From Lineus longissimus (Eukaryota > Nemertea > Pilidiophora > Heteronemertea > Lineidae): DNA of 64,000 bases. How positions within the stretch are numbered: position 1 is the first letter of the stretch; each line of letters begins with the position of its first letter. Shown here piece by piece: positions 9,292 to 20,689 of this stretch. The position numbers were made by a program, and so were the translations under genes. The notes beneath the pieces are model-generated. The model made no database searches. It was not told the origin of the DNA and saw only the letters and a list, made by a program, of their open reading frames with translations. The DNA is taken from positions 8,742,501-8,806,500 of the forward strand of contig NC_088313.1 of the NCBI RefSeq assembly GCF_910592395.1, given 5' to 3'.

Positions 9292-10338
9292 AATGAAATG
9301 GCCAGGGCCATTGTGCTCACCTGTCGATATGAAAGGGAGAGTATGAGGAAGAACTTGTCATTGTTAGGGGTTAATCATGCAATAGTTGTGGGATGGTGTG
9401 GTTTGTCTTGAAAAATAAAAAAAATATTTTTGGCCGTCCCTGACCGGGGTTTGAACTCACGACCTTTGGATTGCCACAACACGAAAAACACAAAACATGC
9501 AATTTCGGCCATATCTGTGTCTGCGTTGTGACCTCTGTGACCTTGACAAGTAGGTCAAATTAAAAACCCATATGATATATGATGTATCCTTGCTATGAGT
9601 ACCTACCACAAAAGTTTTATCGAAAACAAGTCATCAATAAGCGAGATATCACACTTTTTAGATATCCACATTCGACCCCCTGGTGGCCAAATTGAGAATC
9701 AGATCGGACCGATATTCAGCACAAGAGGTTATCTGATATAGGGGGTTATATGTACCAAGTTTCAAGTTCATAGTTGTGGCGGTTGAGAAACGTGCCATAG
9801 TTACACTGAAACAGTCAATTTATGCCATTTGACCTCTGCAACCTTGAAAAGTAGGTCAAATTCAAAACCCGTACGATATATGATGTATCCTTGCTATGAA
9901 CACCCACCACGAAAGTTTTATTGAAAACAAGGTTACACTGAAACAAACAATTTACGCCATTTGACCTCTGTGACCTTGAAAAGTAGGTCAAATTAAAAAC
10001 CCGTACGATATATGATGTTTTCTTGCTATGAGTACCTACCACACAAATTTCATTCCAAACAAGTCATTAATAAGCGAGATATCACACTTTTTAGATATCT
10101 ACATTCGGCCCCCTGGTGGCCAAATTAAGAATGAGATCGGACCAAAATTTAGTGTCACAGGTCATCTGACCAAGGGAGTCCTGTGTACAAAGTTACAAGT
10201 TCATAGGCTTAGCGGTTAAGAAACGTGCCACTGTTTTTGAAACAGGATACGACGACGACGACGGACGACGGACGACGACGACAGACGACGACGGACGACG
10301 GACACTGCGGTATTGTATAGACTCCCCTACGGTGAGCC
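9292..10338 (+). mobile_element. Hairpin-ended nonautonomous element, copy 1 (putative Helentron-like)
   Basis: The 5' end reads AATGAAATGGCCAGGGCC, a 7-bp palindrome arm pair, then GTGCTCACCTG. The 3' end is a GACGAC microsatellite (10250-10305) and a degenerate hairpin closing on GGTGAGCC. The interior repeats a roughly 300-bp module with TTTGACCTCTGTGACCTTGA and AAGAAACGTGCCA. There is no coding capacity. It sits in an A6 run inside non-LTR ORF1, whose frame continues in register beyond it. The Helentron assignment is inference, from the 3' hairpin, the subterminal inverted match GCTCACCT/AGGTGAGC and the lack of a clear target duplication. Confidence 0.75.
9425..9482 (-). other. tRNA-like T-arm/B-box relic
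   Basis: On the minus strand the sequence GTGAGTTCAAACCCC is flanked by complementary bases, as in a tRNA T-arm with a polymerase III B box. I cannot fold a full cloverleaf, so this is probably a SINE-type or tRNA-derived fragment inside the hairpin-ended element, not a tRNA gene. Confidence 0.4.
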
Positions 10339-11049
10339 AAAAATGAGATATCAGACTCTTTCTCCAAACCCAGCAATCGAACGAGACGTGCTGCCTGGGC
10401 TAAGGAGAAAACTAACGCTGAAGTGCCCTGTCACAATCGATTTAGCCCCCTGCCAGATGAATCTCACATAGAAGTCCGTCTCCCACCTGATCATAGATCA
10501 AAATGTGATGTTCTTCTCATCGGATCATCTCACGTTAGGAACATCCATGCTGGTGCCGTCTTTGGGAAAGACAAAGTATCTGTCAGAAAACATATGCTGA
10601 AGGACAAGTCATTCAAGGGTGCTGCTGATTTTGTGTCAGACTCGTGCATCGTGGTTGATAAAGCCATTGTATTCGTTCTTGGCACGAAAAATACCACAAA
10701 TTTCCAAGACTCGAATAGTTGTCGGGCAGACATTCAGACCCTTTTGGTAAAAGCACATGAAAAGCATCCTAACGCGAAAATATGCATGGTCAATGCGCCA
10801 CTAACATGTGCTGATCCTGCCCTTGACGAAAAACTAAAGCATGATTATGCAATGATCCAGATTCAGTGTGAGGAATACGAGCCCACAAAAGGGATAGCAT
10901 GTTTCCTTGACATTGGTGTCTTTGCGCCTAGTCTATATCATGACAATGTGCATCTCAGTGTGAAATCAGGAGGTGTGGCCCGTATGGTTCGCAGGATTGC
11001 TGCACAAGTCCGTCCACTGATCGGTCTCGCAACCGAGTCATTCTCTTAA
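10339..11049 (+). pseudogene. Non-LTR ORF1, SGNH-hydrolase-like half
   Basis: The frame continues that of the first half across the insertion at 9292-10338. It carries VLLIGSSHVRNI, equivalent to block I of SGNH/GDSL hydrolases with Ser in GSSH, and near the C-terminus DNVHLS, equivalent to the Asp-x-x-His block V. SGNH esterase domains are known in ORF1 proteins of CR1-type retrotransposons and are thought to act on lipids or membranes. A TAA at 11047-11049 ends the frame. The same frame stays open after it to at least 11208, so the stop may be a mutation rather than the native end. Confidence 0.72.
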
Positions 11050-11208
11050 AAAAACACTCGTGTTCGGAGAGTTAGTGACTCTGCTTCTCTGGAACATCTG
11101 ATCTCTCAACAGAGCAAAGCATCCCGCCGTACAACTAGGACCAACTGGAGTAACGACAGACAGTGTCCTCCTGTCACGATTCCGTCCAATCATCCAGTGC
11201 ATAGTCGT

Positions 11209-11261
11209 GATCCAAAGTGTATCCTGGCGGTGATTGAGCGAACTGTATTTCGTCTCGCATG
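11209..11261 (+). repeat. Split direct repeat A1
   Basis: A 53-bp segment starting GATCCAAAGTGTATCCTGG and ending CTCGCATG, identical by eye to 16995-17047. It marks the left end of the YR retrotransposon. Confidence 0.85.
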
Positions 11262-11826
11262 TTCACCTTACGGTCGGCTTTTTTGTGCGCTCTCAGGTAA
11301 TTATCTCCGTTTTTTGCCTATTTCTCGCTATTTTAGATTTTCTATACAGCTATCCCGTTTCTAAGTTTGTGCTCGTCCTTTTGCCAAATTTAGAATTCGG
11401 TAAGGGCTATTATAAAGCTATAGTGAAGGTTCCAAGTTTTAGGTTACTTGGCAGTTTGGTTATTTGGTATGGCGGCCATTTCGGTTTGGTCATGTATACA
11501 GAGGTATAGGAAATGCATAGGTAAATGCATTATGGAAATAGGTCTGCTAGGGCAGCAAAACATTAGGTTTTACATTATGTAACATATCGAGGGTTGGGTG
11601 CGCACATGCGCTTTCCCGTCAAGCTCGCCGCGTGATTCGTGTTACGTGACACGCCCTTTTGTGCACGCCGGAGATCCTTTGTTAACTGGCTTTTACACCT
11701 TTCAACTGGTTTTATAATCCCATTCATAATCTCTGGGCGTGAGTTTAAATTCAGGTCTGGTGGCAATCTTGTTTCACTCCCTTCTAGGCCGTGGCTAGAT
11801 TGCTTCGCTCCTAGAAGTTTTCTGTC

Positions 11827-12867
11827 ATGGCTTCCAATAACATATTATTGCGGAAAAGGCACTCATTAGTGGGCAGAGATTTGCTGCCCATTTTGAAGCT
11901 TCTCGCCCGTTTCAAGGACGACGACCTCCCGGACCCACTTGCTCGTATACGCCTCAACCGCCCTACCGAATAATTGGACGTCCCCGACATAGCAGTAGCC
12001 TTTCAGGAACTCAAGGGTGAAGATGCGGTAGATTTTTTCAGAATGTCAGGTCGAGAAGATTCGGTAGTCAACTTCCGCCTGCTGCTACATTCGGCCATTG
12101 TGGTTGCGAACGAGTATGGACAGCCCGTTGGACAACAATTGCATGAAGACGAAGCACCAGTAGCCAAAGCCCCTCGCCTCGACCGTCAAGAACAGGATGA
12201 GGAAACCGCGCCGCGTTTACGGGAACGAATTCTAGAACTAGAAAAGAGAGAAAAGAACCGAAAGGCAGAACCGGTGGAGGCAGTCCTGAGGAAGGTGAGG
12301 AATTTATCCTTACAAGTAAAGCCCAACGTTACCCTCATCCTAGCCACTTTAGACGAACTAGTGGCGTGCGCCAAGGACCAAGATCAGAAAGATTTGCACC
12401 TCTTTTACGAGCTCGGCAAACAAGCTGAACGTTTCAAAGATACTGTTGATATCCCCACTTTTTGTCTTTCCGCATTGGGTGGAGGCCAGTCTGACGTAAT
12501 AATGAAAGCTTTAGCCAAGTGCAAAAAGGCCAAAAAGTTGGTAAAAAAGCCGCTTCGTTCCAGGTCACAGTCTCCACCGGTTACCTCTTCTGCCGTATCC
12601 TCTTCCCCCCTTCAGCATGTTTACGCGCAGCCTCCCCCACCTCCCCAGCATCAGTTTGGCTTTGGTGGCTATGGTGCCGCTTACGGTCAGGGATATGGCG
12701 GGGGTTATGGGTACGGCAGAGGTAGAGGTCGCGGCAGGGGTTATGGCGGTTATGGTTATGCTAGAAATAACCCGGGCCCATGTAATTTTTGCGGTGAGGT
12801 TGGGCATTGGTACAAAGAATGTGAAAAGATGAAGTTGGCAAAGGCCCAATTTGACAACAAGAAATAG
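11827..12867 (+). pseudogene. YR retrotransposon gag-like protein with CCHC knuckle
   Basis: An ATG at 11827 opens a frame that is cut by a TAA at 11971-11973 (codon 49) and then continues in the same frame to 12867. The product has a helical N-terminal half with a Glu/Arg/Lys-rich coiled-coil-like segment, a Ser/Pro linker, a Gly/Tyr/Arg-rich region (YGYGRGRGRGRGYGG) and a final zinc knuckle C-x2-C-x4-H-x4-C (CNFCGEVGHWYKEC). These features fit a nucleocapsid-type RNA-binding Gag. The early stop may be a mutation or may restrict expression to a downstream start. Confidence 0.78.
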
Positions 12868-13059
12868 GTCTAAGGTAAAATAGTCCGGTACGCTAAGTGG
12901 TATAAGTGTATTGTTTAGAAAACCGTTAATAAGTAAAGCAATTTTGATTTTGAACATCTTCCTCTCTCTCAGCTCAAGGGATCTTACCCCTTGCGGACCT
13001 AGTTCGCGCGAGCTGTGAGTTAGGAGAAGTTCTCCCTTTGATAGTCTGATACGCCTGTA

Positions 13060-15319
13060 ATGAGATGTTTCTACATTTTATTTTGGTTCTTGCAGGAATC
13101 CCCCCCTACTATCTCACTGGGGCACTTTAAGCCAGAGATTCCAGAATGGGAATATGCGGTGAAATTTAATCCAATTGCTGCCGAAAAGGTCAAGAGGTTA
13201 CAGGCGTCTTGGACTACCATTGGGGAAACTTCTCCTGACTTCACAGCTCAACAATTCAAACTCAATCAGGTTGTAAATGATGTATTACTTCTACAAAAAA
13301 ACTCCGGTGCCTTTGGACACTTTGCCTTTAAGGGACCCTGAACACTTTGTCGCTGGACAATTGCATCAAAATATTGAACTTTGGAGTTCCATAATGAACG
13401 ATTTCCCAGAGAGCGAGATGGTTCACACTTGGTTGGAAAAAGGGGTTGATGTGCATTCTTTCTTTAGGCCATTTAAGGGTGAATTCAAGGGTCAGAAATA
13501 CAATTCAAACGAACCCCCAGTTAGTTTTTTTCCTAACTCTGTCCATTGTCAGAAACAAGCTGCTTTTATTTCCGAAACCTTGAATGATAGAATCAAAGCA
13601 GGTTCAGTCAGAGTTTGGGGTAAAGTTGGGGAGTGTCCGCCCCCTAAAGTAGTCATGCCCTTGGTAGTTGAACCCTCAAAGCCGAGATTATGCAATGACC
13701 AGAGATTCCTTAACCTGTGGATTAAGGATTCTCCCTTCACATTAGATACATTGAAAGAAGTACCGCGATTGGTACACAAAGATGCTCTCATGTTTGCCAC
13801 TGATGAGAAATCGGGGTATGACCATATTAAATTATCGCAAACTTCGCAAACGTATTTTGGCATGGAATGGGCAGGTTGGTACCTAGTTTGTACGACGCTT
13901 CCGTTCGGATGGAAATCATCGGCTTATGTTTATCAAACTGTAGGCTATGCAGCTACAACCTTCTTAAGACATTTGGGGATCCCAACCATCCAGTATATTG
14001 ACGACAGATTCTACGTGGTCCCTAAGAATATTGACGCGTCAAGCATTCCTTTGCTTTGGGTCTTTTTGGTATTATATATCCTTACAGAACTAGGTTACAC
14101 GTTCTCCTTGCCAAAATGTGTTTTGCAACCTATGATGGCGCTCAAGTCCTTAGGGTTTCTAGTAGATTCTAGCAGGCAGGCGTATCTTCTGCCATCTGAT
14201 AAGAAACAGAAGTTTAAGGTTTTGCGCGAGGAAATTCTTCGTCAGCCCTTCGTCAGCCTTAAAACGCTACAAAGATTCGCGGGTAAATGCATTTCTATGA
14301 TGTTGGTTTTTCCGGCCGCAAAACTATTTACGAGAGAGTTGTTTAGCGCAATAGCCAAAGCTTCGAAAAACAGTAAAACCATCCCAATCTCTGGCCCCCT
14401 ACGGGACGAGATACAATTCTGGGCTTTTTTGGATGATTGGCATGGGCATTTTTCTTGGAGACCAGAAAAACATTTACATTACGCTCTGGCTACTGATGCT
14501 TCGGGATATCGCTATGGCGCGGTCACTCTATCAGGGCCACAGGTTGGTCATACTTTAGGTGATTATTGGGCTGCAGATGATATAAGGCCGATTCATGTCA
14601 AAGAGGCCGACGCCCTCTATTCTTCCCTCTTAGCATTGAGTACAAATATAAAAGACCACCGGGTAGACGTTAAAGTCGATAACACAAGCCTAGTTTCGTC
14701 GTGGAATAACAAGGGTTGCAAGGACAACGCCTTAAATGAAATGCTCATAAAATTGTTTCATCTTACTCAGCAATTAAATATTGATTTACGTTTGCAGTAC
14801 ATTTCTTCGGCAGAAAACCCAGCAGATGCTCCTTCTAGGGCGATTTCAGCTCAGGACACTATGTTGGCAAGTGAAAAATGGTTCCAATTGGAGTTACTCT
14901 ATGGCCCGCACGGAGTAGACCTCATGGCATGTGACTCAAATGCAATGCGTTCAATACAGGGCGATGTTTTGAGACATTTTACCCTGCACCCTTCACCTCT
15001 GTCAGCGGGTCAAAATGTTTTCGCCCAGGAAATAGCTAAGGAGCTAAATCCTTACGTTTTCCCACCTATCGCTGTCATTCTACCCCTTATTCAGTTTTTG
15101 ATCCAGCAGGAAATCCCAGTTTGCACGCTTGTGCTACCCATGACGTCACCCGCGCCAATATGGTGGCCACTATTAAAGCCCAGGATAATTTCACAGGTTT
15201 GCCTTGGGGTTAAAGGAGAAAAGGGCGTAGTATATTATCCCTCCAAGCAGGGGTTCATCAGAGATAGCGTCGGTTTGAGATGGCCATTAATGGCTTTTCG
15301 AATTAGCTGCACATCATAA
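13060..15319 (+). pseudogene. YR retrotransposon reverse transcriptase-RNase H
   Basis: The main frame is 13277-15319. A short overlapping frame (13060-13341) may hold the N-terminal part, implying a frameshift near 13310. A splice-acceptor-like TTGGTTCTTGCAG precedes it at about 13084-13096. The RT shows KPRLCNDQRFLN, FATDEKSGYDHI, LPFGWKSSAYVYQ and the catalytic QYIDDRFYV. The RNase H shows ALATDASGYRYGA, a HVKEADALYSSL block and VDNTSLVSSW, then PADAPSR. A C-terminal extension with DLMACDSNAM and a PFxP-type segment resembles that found after RNase H in DIRS-group Pol proteins. All catalytic Asp residues visible are kept. Confidence 0.88.
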
Positions 15320-15391
15320 TGTGCGATATCCTTCGAATATACTCTGTGGATGACGCTTTAATCTTGATTATTTCAGAACATCAGCGTTGAC

Positions 15392-16576
15392 ATGGGGGCA
15401 ATTGACAAGCGGCTCCAGGAGTTGGATAAGGCGGCTTCCGCAACCCCCCTTATGAAGAAAAGGCAATCCCTAAAAAACGAGCTGTTGCAATTTTTGGCAC
15501 AGCTGCCTAAGAGGCCAACCCTGGAACGGGTTTCTCCAAAAGATCTAACACGATTTTTAGTATGGAAAGACAAAGCCGGTAGGACACAGATCCATAATGC
15601 TTCCTGTATATTCCTCGGGCATCATGGTAAATTCCACTGTGGGTGTCCTACCCGTCTTGCCTTCGGTACGTTAGAAGGATTAGTCCGGTCCCTGAAATCC
15701 ATTATTTCTAAAGAAACCGACAGGGGCAGCACGTGGGATATTTTCTCCGGGGTTGGGAATCCGGCTGATTCACCTCCTGTGAAATCGTATTTGAAGTGTG
15801 TCAAACGAGAGCAAGGTTTCTCGCACGTAGTTGCCAAGCAGGCAAAACCCTTGTTCATGGATAAGCTTCAAGCTATTTCAAAATATATCGATAACCAGAT
15901 TAAAAGACCAGATCTATCCCTTAGGGAGCAATTCGTTTTGTCCAGAGACCAAGCTTTTCTCAAGATGCAGTTCTTTGCCGGGGATAGGGCGAGTGATTTG
16001 GGAATTTTAAAAACACAGGAAGTTAAACGCTTACCCGATGGATCAGGTCTTGTAATCTCTCATTCCCATGGGAAATCGTTTTCGGTAAACAAAGTGAATA
16101 CCTTCATTGTTAAAGAATGTCCAAATCATCTTATTTGCCCGGTAAAGGGAGTTCAGCAGTATATCTCCAAGGCACAAACCTGGGGGGTGGATCTTACGGT
16201 CGGATATTTATTCCGTCCAGTCTCAGAAGCCGGTGTAGTGTTGGATGCGCCTATTTCGTACAGTGCAATTTACGATAGATTAAAGATTTATCTAAATACA
16301 TTGGGGATCAACCAGGGTGAGACCCCTCACGGCTTAAGAGCCGGCTGCTCCATTACTTTGCTTCTGTCGGGGGCAGCTTCAAGCCCGGCGGAAGTAATGT
16401 CTCATGTTGGTTGGTTCACAGAGGCATCAGCAGAGTACTACAGTCGGTCAGATATTTTGGTAAAAGCGGCTAATGTGTCCGAAGCCCTGGCTGACAGTTC
16501 TCGTCGGCCAGAAGCGGTTAAAACACTTTACAGTAAGTTTGGCGATGTTGATAATTTCCCAGCAGCGTTCCCTTGA
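15392..16576 (+). CDS. Tyrosine recombinase of the YR retrotransposon
   Basis: A 394-residue frame with no visible lesion. The C-terminal half has the tyrosine-recombinase set in order: Arg in FFAGDRASDLG, His-x-x-Arg in PHGLRAG, His in HVGW and the nucleophile Tyr in AEYYSR. The N-terminal part is helical and basic, with a Cys/His pair (HGKFHCGCP) that may be a small metal site. It replaces the DDE integrase of LTR elements and would join a circular DNA copy to the target without target duplication. It starts about 70 bp after the RT-RNase H stop. Confidence 0.9.
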   Translation: MGAIDKRLQELDKAASATPLMKKRQSLKNELLQFLAQLPKRPTLERVSPKDLTRFLVWKDKAGRTQIHNASCIFLGHHGKFHCGCPTRLAFGTLEGLVRSLKSIISKETDRGSTWDIFSGVGNPADSPPVKSYLKCVKREQGFSHVVAKQAKPLFMDKLQAISKYIDNQIKRPDLSLREQFVLSRDQAFLKMQFFAGDRASDLGILKTQEVKRLPDGSGLVISHSHGKSFSVNKVNTFIVKECPNHLICPVKGVQQYISKAQTWGVDLTVGYLFRPVSEAGVVLDAPISYSAIYDRLKIYLNTLGINQGETPHGLRAGCSITLLLSGAASSPAEVMSHVGWFTEASAEYYSRSDILVKAANVSEALADSSRRPEAVKTLYSKFGDVDNFPAAFP

Positions 16577-16924
16577 GCAGATTTCGATGTATATTTTTAT
16601 GCATTTTCGTATTGTAATTATTGCATAATTGTGTTGGTTAGAGTGTGGCCTCGCCTTTTCGCTACATGCATCATCATACTAAAACCATACCGTGTAATCT
16701 TCTGTGGAATTTAAAATACAGTGTTGAGTTCTTATAATAAAGCAATGTTAGAATTTAAGTTACAATTTCTCGTTACCTTATTTTCGAATTCCGGACTAAT
16801 TAGTCCCTAATTAATAATTAATTATGGCGGATTAATTAGTTAATTTTGTTTAAGTATTGGGAAAGGAGTTATGAAGTAGGGCATGTTTCTCCGGGATGGT
16901 TGAGAGCCCGGGCGTGCGCGCCTG

Positions 16925-17272
16925 TACATTTTCACACCCCAACACTTAAATGTGAAGATCATACACAAGCCTGGAGACACTTTGGGTATGTGCAGATCCA
17001 AAGTGTATCCTGGCGGTGATTGAGCGAACTGTATTTCGTCTCGCATGGACACCCAGAAGGAAGACAGTTTGGCGTGTACAGGTTAATGTAAACCCTGTGT
17101 ACGATGGCAGGCTCTGGAGCCACTGCAGTGGATTGGCTTTCCCCTCCCTCCCCGCCCTAGTATCCGGATTGCTTTAGAGCCGTGTATGTATCTTCGCGCC
17201 ATTACATTTTCACACCCCAACACTTAAATGTGAAGATCATACACAAGCCTGGAGACACTTTGGGTATGTGCA
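16925..17272 (+). repeat. Split direct repeats B1, A2 and B2
   Basis: B1 (16925-16994) and B2 (17203-17272) share a 70-bp sequence starting ACATTTTCACACCCC and ending GGGTATGTGCA. A2 (16995-17047) begins at the base after B1 ends and matches A1. A 155-bp spacer lies between A2 and B2. Confidence 0.85.
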
Positions 17273-17299
17273 AAGCCTGAACTCTCAGATTTTTGAGCT

Positions 17300-17530
17300 A
17301 TGTCGCCATTCGGATCGATTATGTCAAATATGAACAATTTTCAGCGCAGTGGACCCCCTCAATGGTCAATGCCCGCCATGTATGACCACATGAACAATTT
17401 CATGAACAACTCAATGTGTAGAAATAGTCTACCTTTTCAACAAATCCAGTCTGGACCGTTTCAAATGTATGGACCTACGCTGGCATACCAACCTTCCCTC
17501 ATTTTCAACGTGGATGAATATGAGATTTGA
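17300..17530 (+). other. Met/Asn-rich small ORF before non-LTR ORF2
   Basis: A 76-codon frame from ATG, rich in Met, Asn, Pro and Gln, lies just right of the YR element and 77 bp before ORF2. It may be the C-terminal end of ORF1 or an ORF2 leader. I recognise no domain. Confidence 0.3.
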
Positions 17531-17607
17531 GCCCTCAAGCTCATGGTATTTAACCAAAGAACTCATCTGCTTCATTATGATCGCAAATTTTCGTTACGCC
17601 TGCGTAT

Positions 17608-18957
17608 ATGCGTAATTGTATCACAGTTAGTACTCTAAATCTAAATGGGTCTGGCATTGACGGATGGAAGCTTTCCGACTCAAGTCTCCTGAATAGAATC
17701 GCCAATTGTGATATCTTCGGTGTCTTAGAATCATGGACGACGGAAAATTCTTCTATTCAGATTCCTGATTATTATACCTACAACAAATATAGGAACTTAT
17801 CAAAACATGCCAGGCGTGCCTCAGGCGGCATTTTATGTTTTATCAAAAACTCCATCAAAAGGGGTGTTAAAATTCTAGGCAGTAAGTCAGAAAACTTACT
17901 GTGGCTGGAACTCAAATCAGCTTTCTTCAAATTTAAGAAATCAATTTTTCTATGCATATGTTATATTCCTCCTACTGGCTCGCCTCATCTAAATGACACC
18001 TGGGAACAACTCCATGATGAGGTGCTTTTGTATAGTAATCAGGGTATGATAGCTCTATTCGGTGATTTCAACAGTAGAATCGGTGGAGAATCTGACTTTA
18101 TTCGGAAAGATTCCGTCCTTCACCTGCCAATCGATGATCATTTGGACTATGTGTGTGATGATGACAGCATCCCAGAGAGGCTGCATCGAGACAATTTTTG
18201 CAATAGTCATGGTAAATCGCTGATTGACATTGATGTTGGAAAAAGACTTAGATTGTTAAATGGAAGAGACATTGGTGATTATTTCGGCAACTTTACATAT
18301 TTCAAAGTTTGCCGAGATAAAGTGTTCAAAAGTACAATAGATCATACACTTGTCTCTGAAGAGTTGTTTGCCTCTGTAAATCATTTTTGTGTTCATCCAT
18401 TTGATCTTGCTCTCTCTTTTGACATCAAAGTACCGGTTGACTTGTTTGTAAATGATTGCACTGATCAGCTGTTCTGTGATTTGGCGCCACTACCAAAAAA
18501 GTATGTATGGGACGATAAAGGCAAAAACAGGTTCACCAAAGTGTTGGAGTCAAATGCAATTAAGGCACAGCTACGATATTTTCAAAGTATACAATACAGC
18601 AAGGAACAATCTGGTGTAGATGCAGCCATACATGATTTAAATAGTATTTTTACTGGTACGGCAGAGGTGAGCCTAAAAATATCTACAGGCTCTAAACCGC
18701 GTCGGAAAACAACCCCCAAGAAGACGCACAAAAGATGGTTCAATAATGACTGTAAATCTTTACGTTGCAGTATACGAAGTCTTTACAAGACTCTCGCTCG
18801 TGATCCCAATAACACGTTTCTGGCGGGTCGTCTCCGAACTATGTGTAATCAATACAACAAGGCTATCAAAAAAGCTAAGAGTGAAAATAAGGATTTCCTT
18901 ATTAAAAAATTGTGCGAGTCTGAGAAAAGTGACCTAAAGTTGTTTTGGGATACTTAA
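17608..18957 (+). pseudogene. Non-LTR ORF2: APE-type endonuclease
   Basis: The product has the endonuclease layout: STLNLNG near the N-terminus (Asn), GVLESW (Glu), GGILCFIKN, LFGDFNSRIGG (catalytic Asp and Asn) and FKSTIDHTLVS. The final SDH box is not clear; LALSFDIKVP stands where it should be, so the last His may be lost. A basic linker (KPRRKTTPKKTHKRWFNNDC) follows. The frame ends at 18957 next to an A9 run, where a one-base slip shifts it relative to the RT that follows. The endonuclease nicks the target to prime reverse transcription. Confidence 0.85.
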
Positions 18958-20160
18958 AAAAAACTAAATGACTGTGATCAAACTCGCCCTCAAAATAATG
19001 TCAATCCATCTCTCTTTCTAAAACATTTCAAAGATCTTGCTCTTCCTGATAAACCCTGTGATGGTAAGCCTACATGTAGCTCCAATGGACCCAGCTCTCA
19101 AGATCAACTACAGGGTTGTAGCATATCTGACTCGGAAGTAGCCGAACTCAATAAACCACTCACTATGAGCGAAATCAAAAAATCCATTAGGAAGCTAAAA
19201 AATGGTAAGGCAGTTGGTTTTGATTCGATTTCTAATGAAATGATTAAAACTGGTTCTGATCAACTTCTGCCTCTCTTTACTAAGGTCTTTAACTTAATTC
19301 TGGGTAGTTCACTTTCTCCATCTCAATGGAGATATGGTTATATTGTACCTCTCTTTAAAAAAAAAGGTGATCCTGATGACCCCAACAATTATCGGGGAAT
19401 TACTATTTTAAGTTGTCTATGTAAGTTGTTTTCATCTGTACTGAATGCTAGACTAGTGTCTTATATTGACAGGAATAATGTCATCAGTAACTGTCAGAAT
19501 GATTTTAAGAAAAATGCCAGAACTAGTGACAACATCTTTATCTTCAAAACCATTGTCAACAAATACTTCAGTAAGGGTAAAAAATATACTGTTGTTTTGT
19601 CGACCTCAAAAAGGCTTTCGACAGTGTTTGGCACAATGGTTTATTCCTTAAAATGATGAAGGTCAATATTACTGGCAATTTTCTTGACTATGTAAAAAGT
19701 TTTTATGGATCAATGTCAAGCTGTGTCAAATTTCCTTAAGGAATGTCACAGTTTTTTAATGTTGAGGTTGGGACTCGTCAGGGTGATGTCTTGAGCCCCA
19801 CACTGTTCAATCTTTTCATCAATGATGTTGTAAATGTATTAGATCAGGTCAATCCTTCACCAGCTTTGTTAGAAACAACTAGGTTATCATCTCTACTGTA
19901 TGCGGACGATTTGGTTCTCTTCTCTCTTACCCCGGAAGGCCTCCAGACATGTCTGGATGGTCTATCCCAATACTGCAAAACTTGGAGACTTCAAATCAAT
20001 CTCAACAAATCAAAGATTATGGTCTTTGAAAAGAAGGTATCAGGTCTGATACCTTTTACGTTGGATGGTGTTATACTTGATAGGGTGTACGACTTCACAC
20101 ACCTTGGTACATCAATTGATTTCAGGTGCTCTTTTAGAGCCGGAGTTGAATTGTTAACTA
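18958..20160 (+). pseudogene. Non-LTR ORF2: reverse transcriptase, first part
   Basis: Frames at 19165-19656 and 19743-20165 form one RT domain with a frameshift near 19602 and an in-frame TAA at about 19737. Recognisable blocks are KNGKAVGFDSISNEMI, NNYRGITILSCLCKLF, a DLKKAFDSVW block in the shifted frame, GTRQGDVLSPTLFNLFIND, the catalytic LLYADDLVLFS, and LNLNKSK-like LQINLNKSKIMVF. The frame then meets the inserted element at 20161. The C-terminal third is 15.5 kb away at 35710. Confidence 0.88.
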
Positions 20161-20689
20161 AATGAAATGGCCAGGGCCATTGTGCTCACCTGTCGATATG
20201 AAAGGGAGAGTATGGTGAAGAACTTGTCATTGTTAGGGGTTAATCATGCAATAGTTGTGGGATGGTGTGGTTTGTCTTGAAAAAGTGGAGTTAGTCGCAT
20301 TGTTTTCCGCGTGCACATGTTACTGACGTTGGAATAAGTGAATCGTTATTTGTGGGAGAAGCTGAGAGATGTTTTACTGGCCAATTAAGACGGGTTTACA
20401 TGTGTCTTAGCTATTCAGTGACTATTGAAAATAAACAGCGCATTTACATTTTGTAAAACCTGCTGTCATTTGCCGAAATTTCAAATGAATGGAATGTGGA
20501 ATTGCGTGTGATTACGCTATCTTGAAAGGAGTATTTATCCTCGGCTTGCGATTAGAGAGAAATGTTGAAAAATATGATACAAGAACAATTGAAGCAAGGA
20601 ATGCACAGTATAGAATATGATGTACTGAGTAACTAGGTAGCAGTTTGTATTCATTTTTGAGACAATAACATACACGTATTTACAAGACA

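Larger units (their letters stand above)
11209..17272 (+). mobile_element. YR retrotransposon (Ngaro/DIRS-like) with split direct repeats
   Basis: Internal ORFs are gag, RT-RNase H and tyrosine recombinase, all on the plus strand, in a 6.06-kb unit. The ends form the split-repeat pattern of this class: A1 (11209-11261) at the left end, B1 (16925-16994) directly followed by A2 (16995-17047) inside, and B2 (17203-17272) at the right end. The B1-A2 junction equals what would form if the right and left ends were joined, as expected for a circular intermediate inserted by a recombinase. No methyltransferase domain is seen. It is inserted in the non-LTR element around it. Confidence 0.85.

Noticed and set aside
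9425-9482. Functional tRNA gene
   Set aside because: Only a T-arm-like part is seen; acceptor and anticodon arms do not form.
10250-10310. (GAC)n tract as a coding or regulatory feature of its own
   Set aside because: The same tract sits next to the 3' hairpin in all three copies of the element, so it is part of that element's end.
11209-17272. A and B repeats as a long target-site duplication or tandem duplication of the host
   Set aside because: The exact B1-A2 junction and the presence of a tyrosine recombinase fit split direct repeats better, and such elements do not make target duplications.
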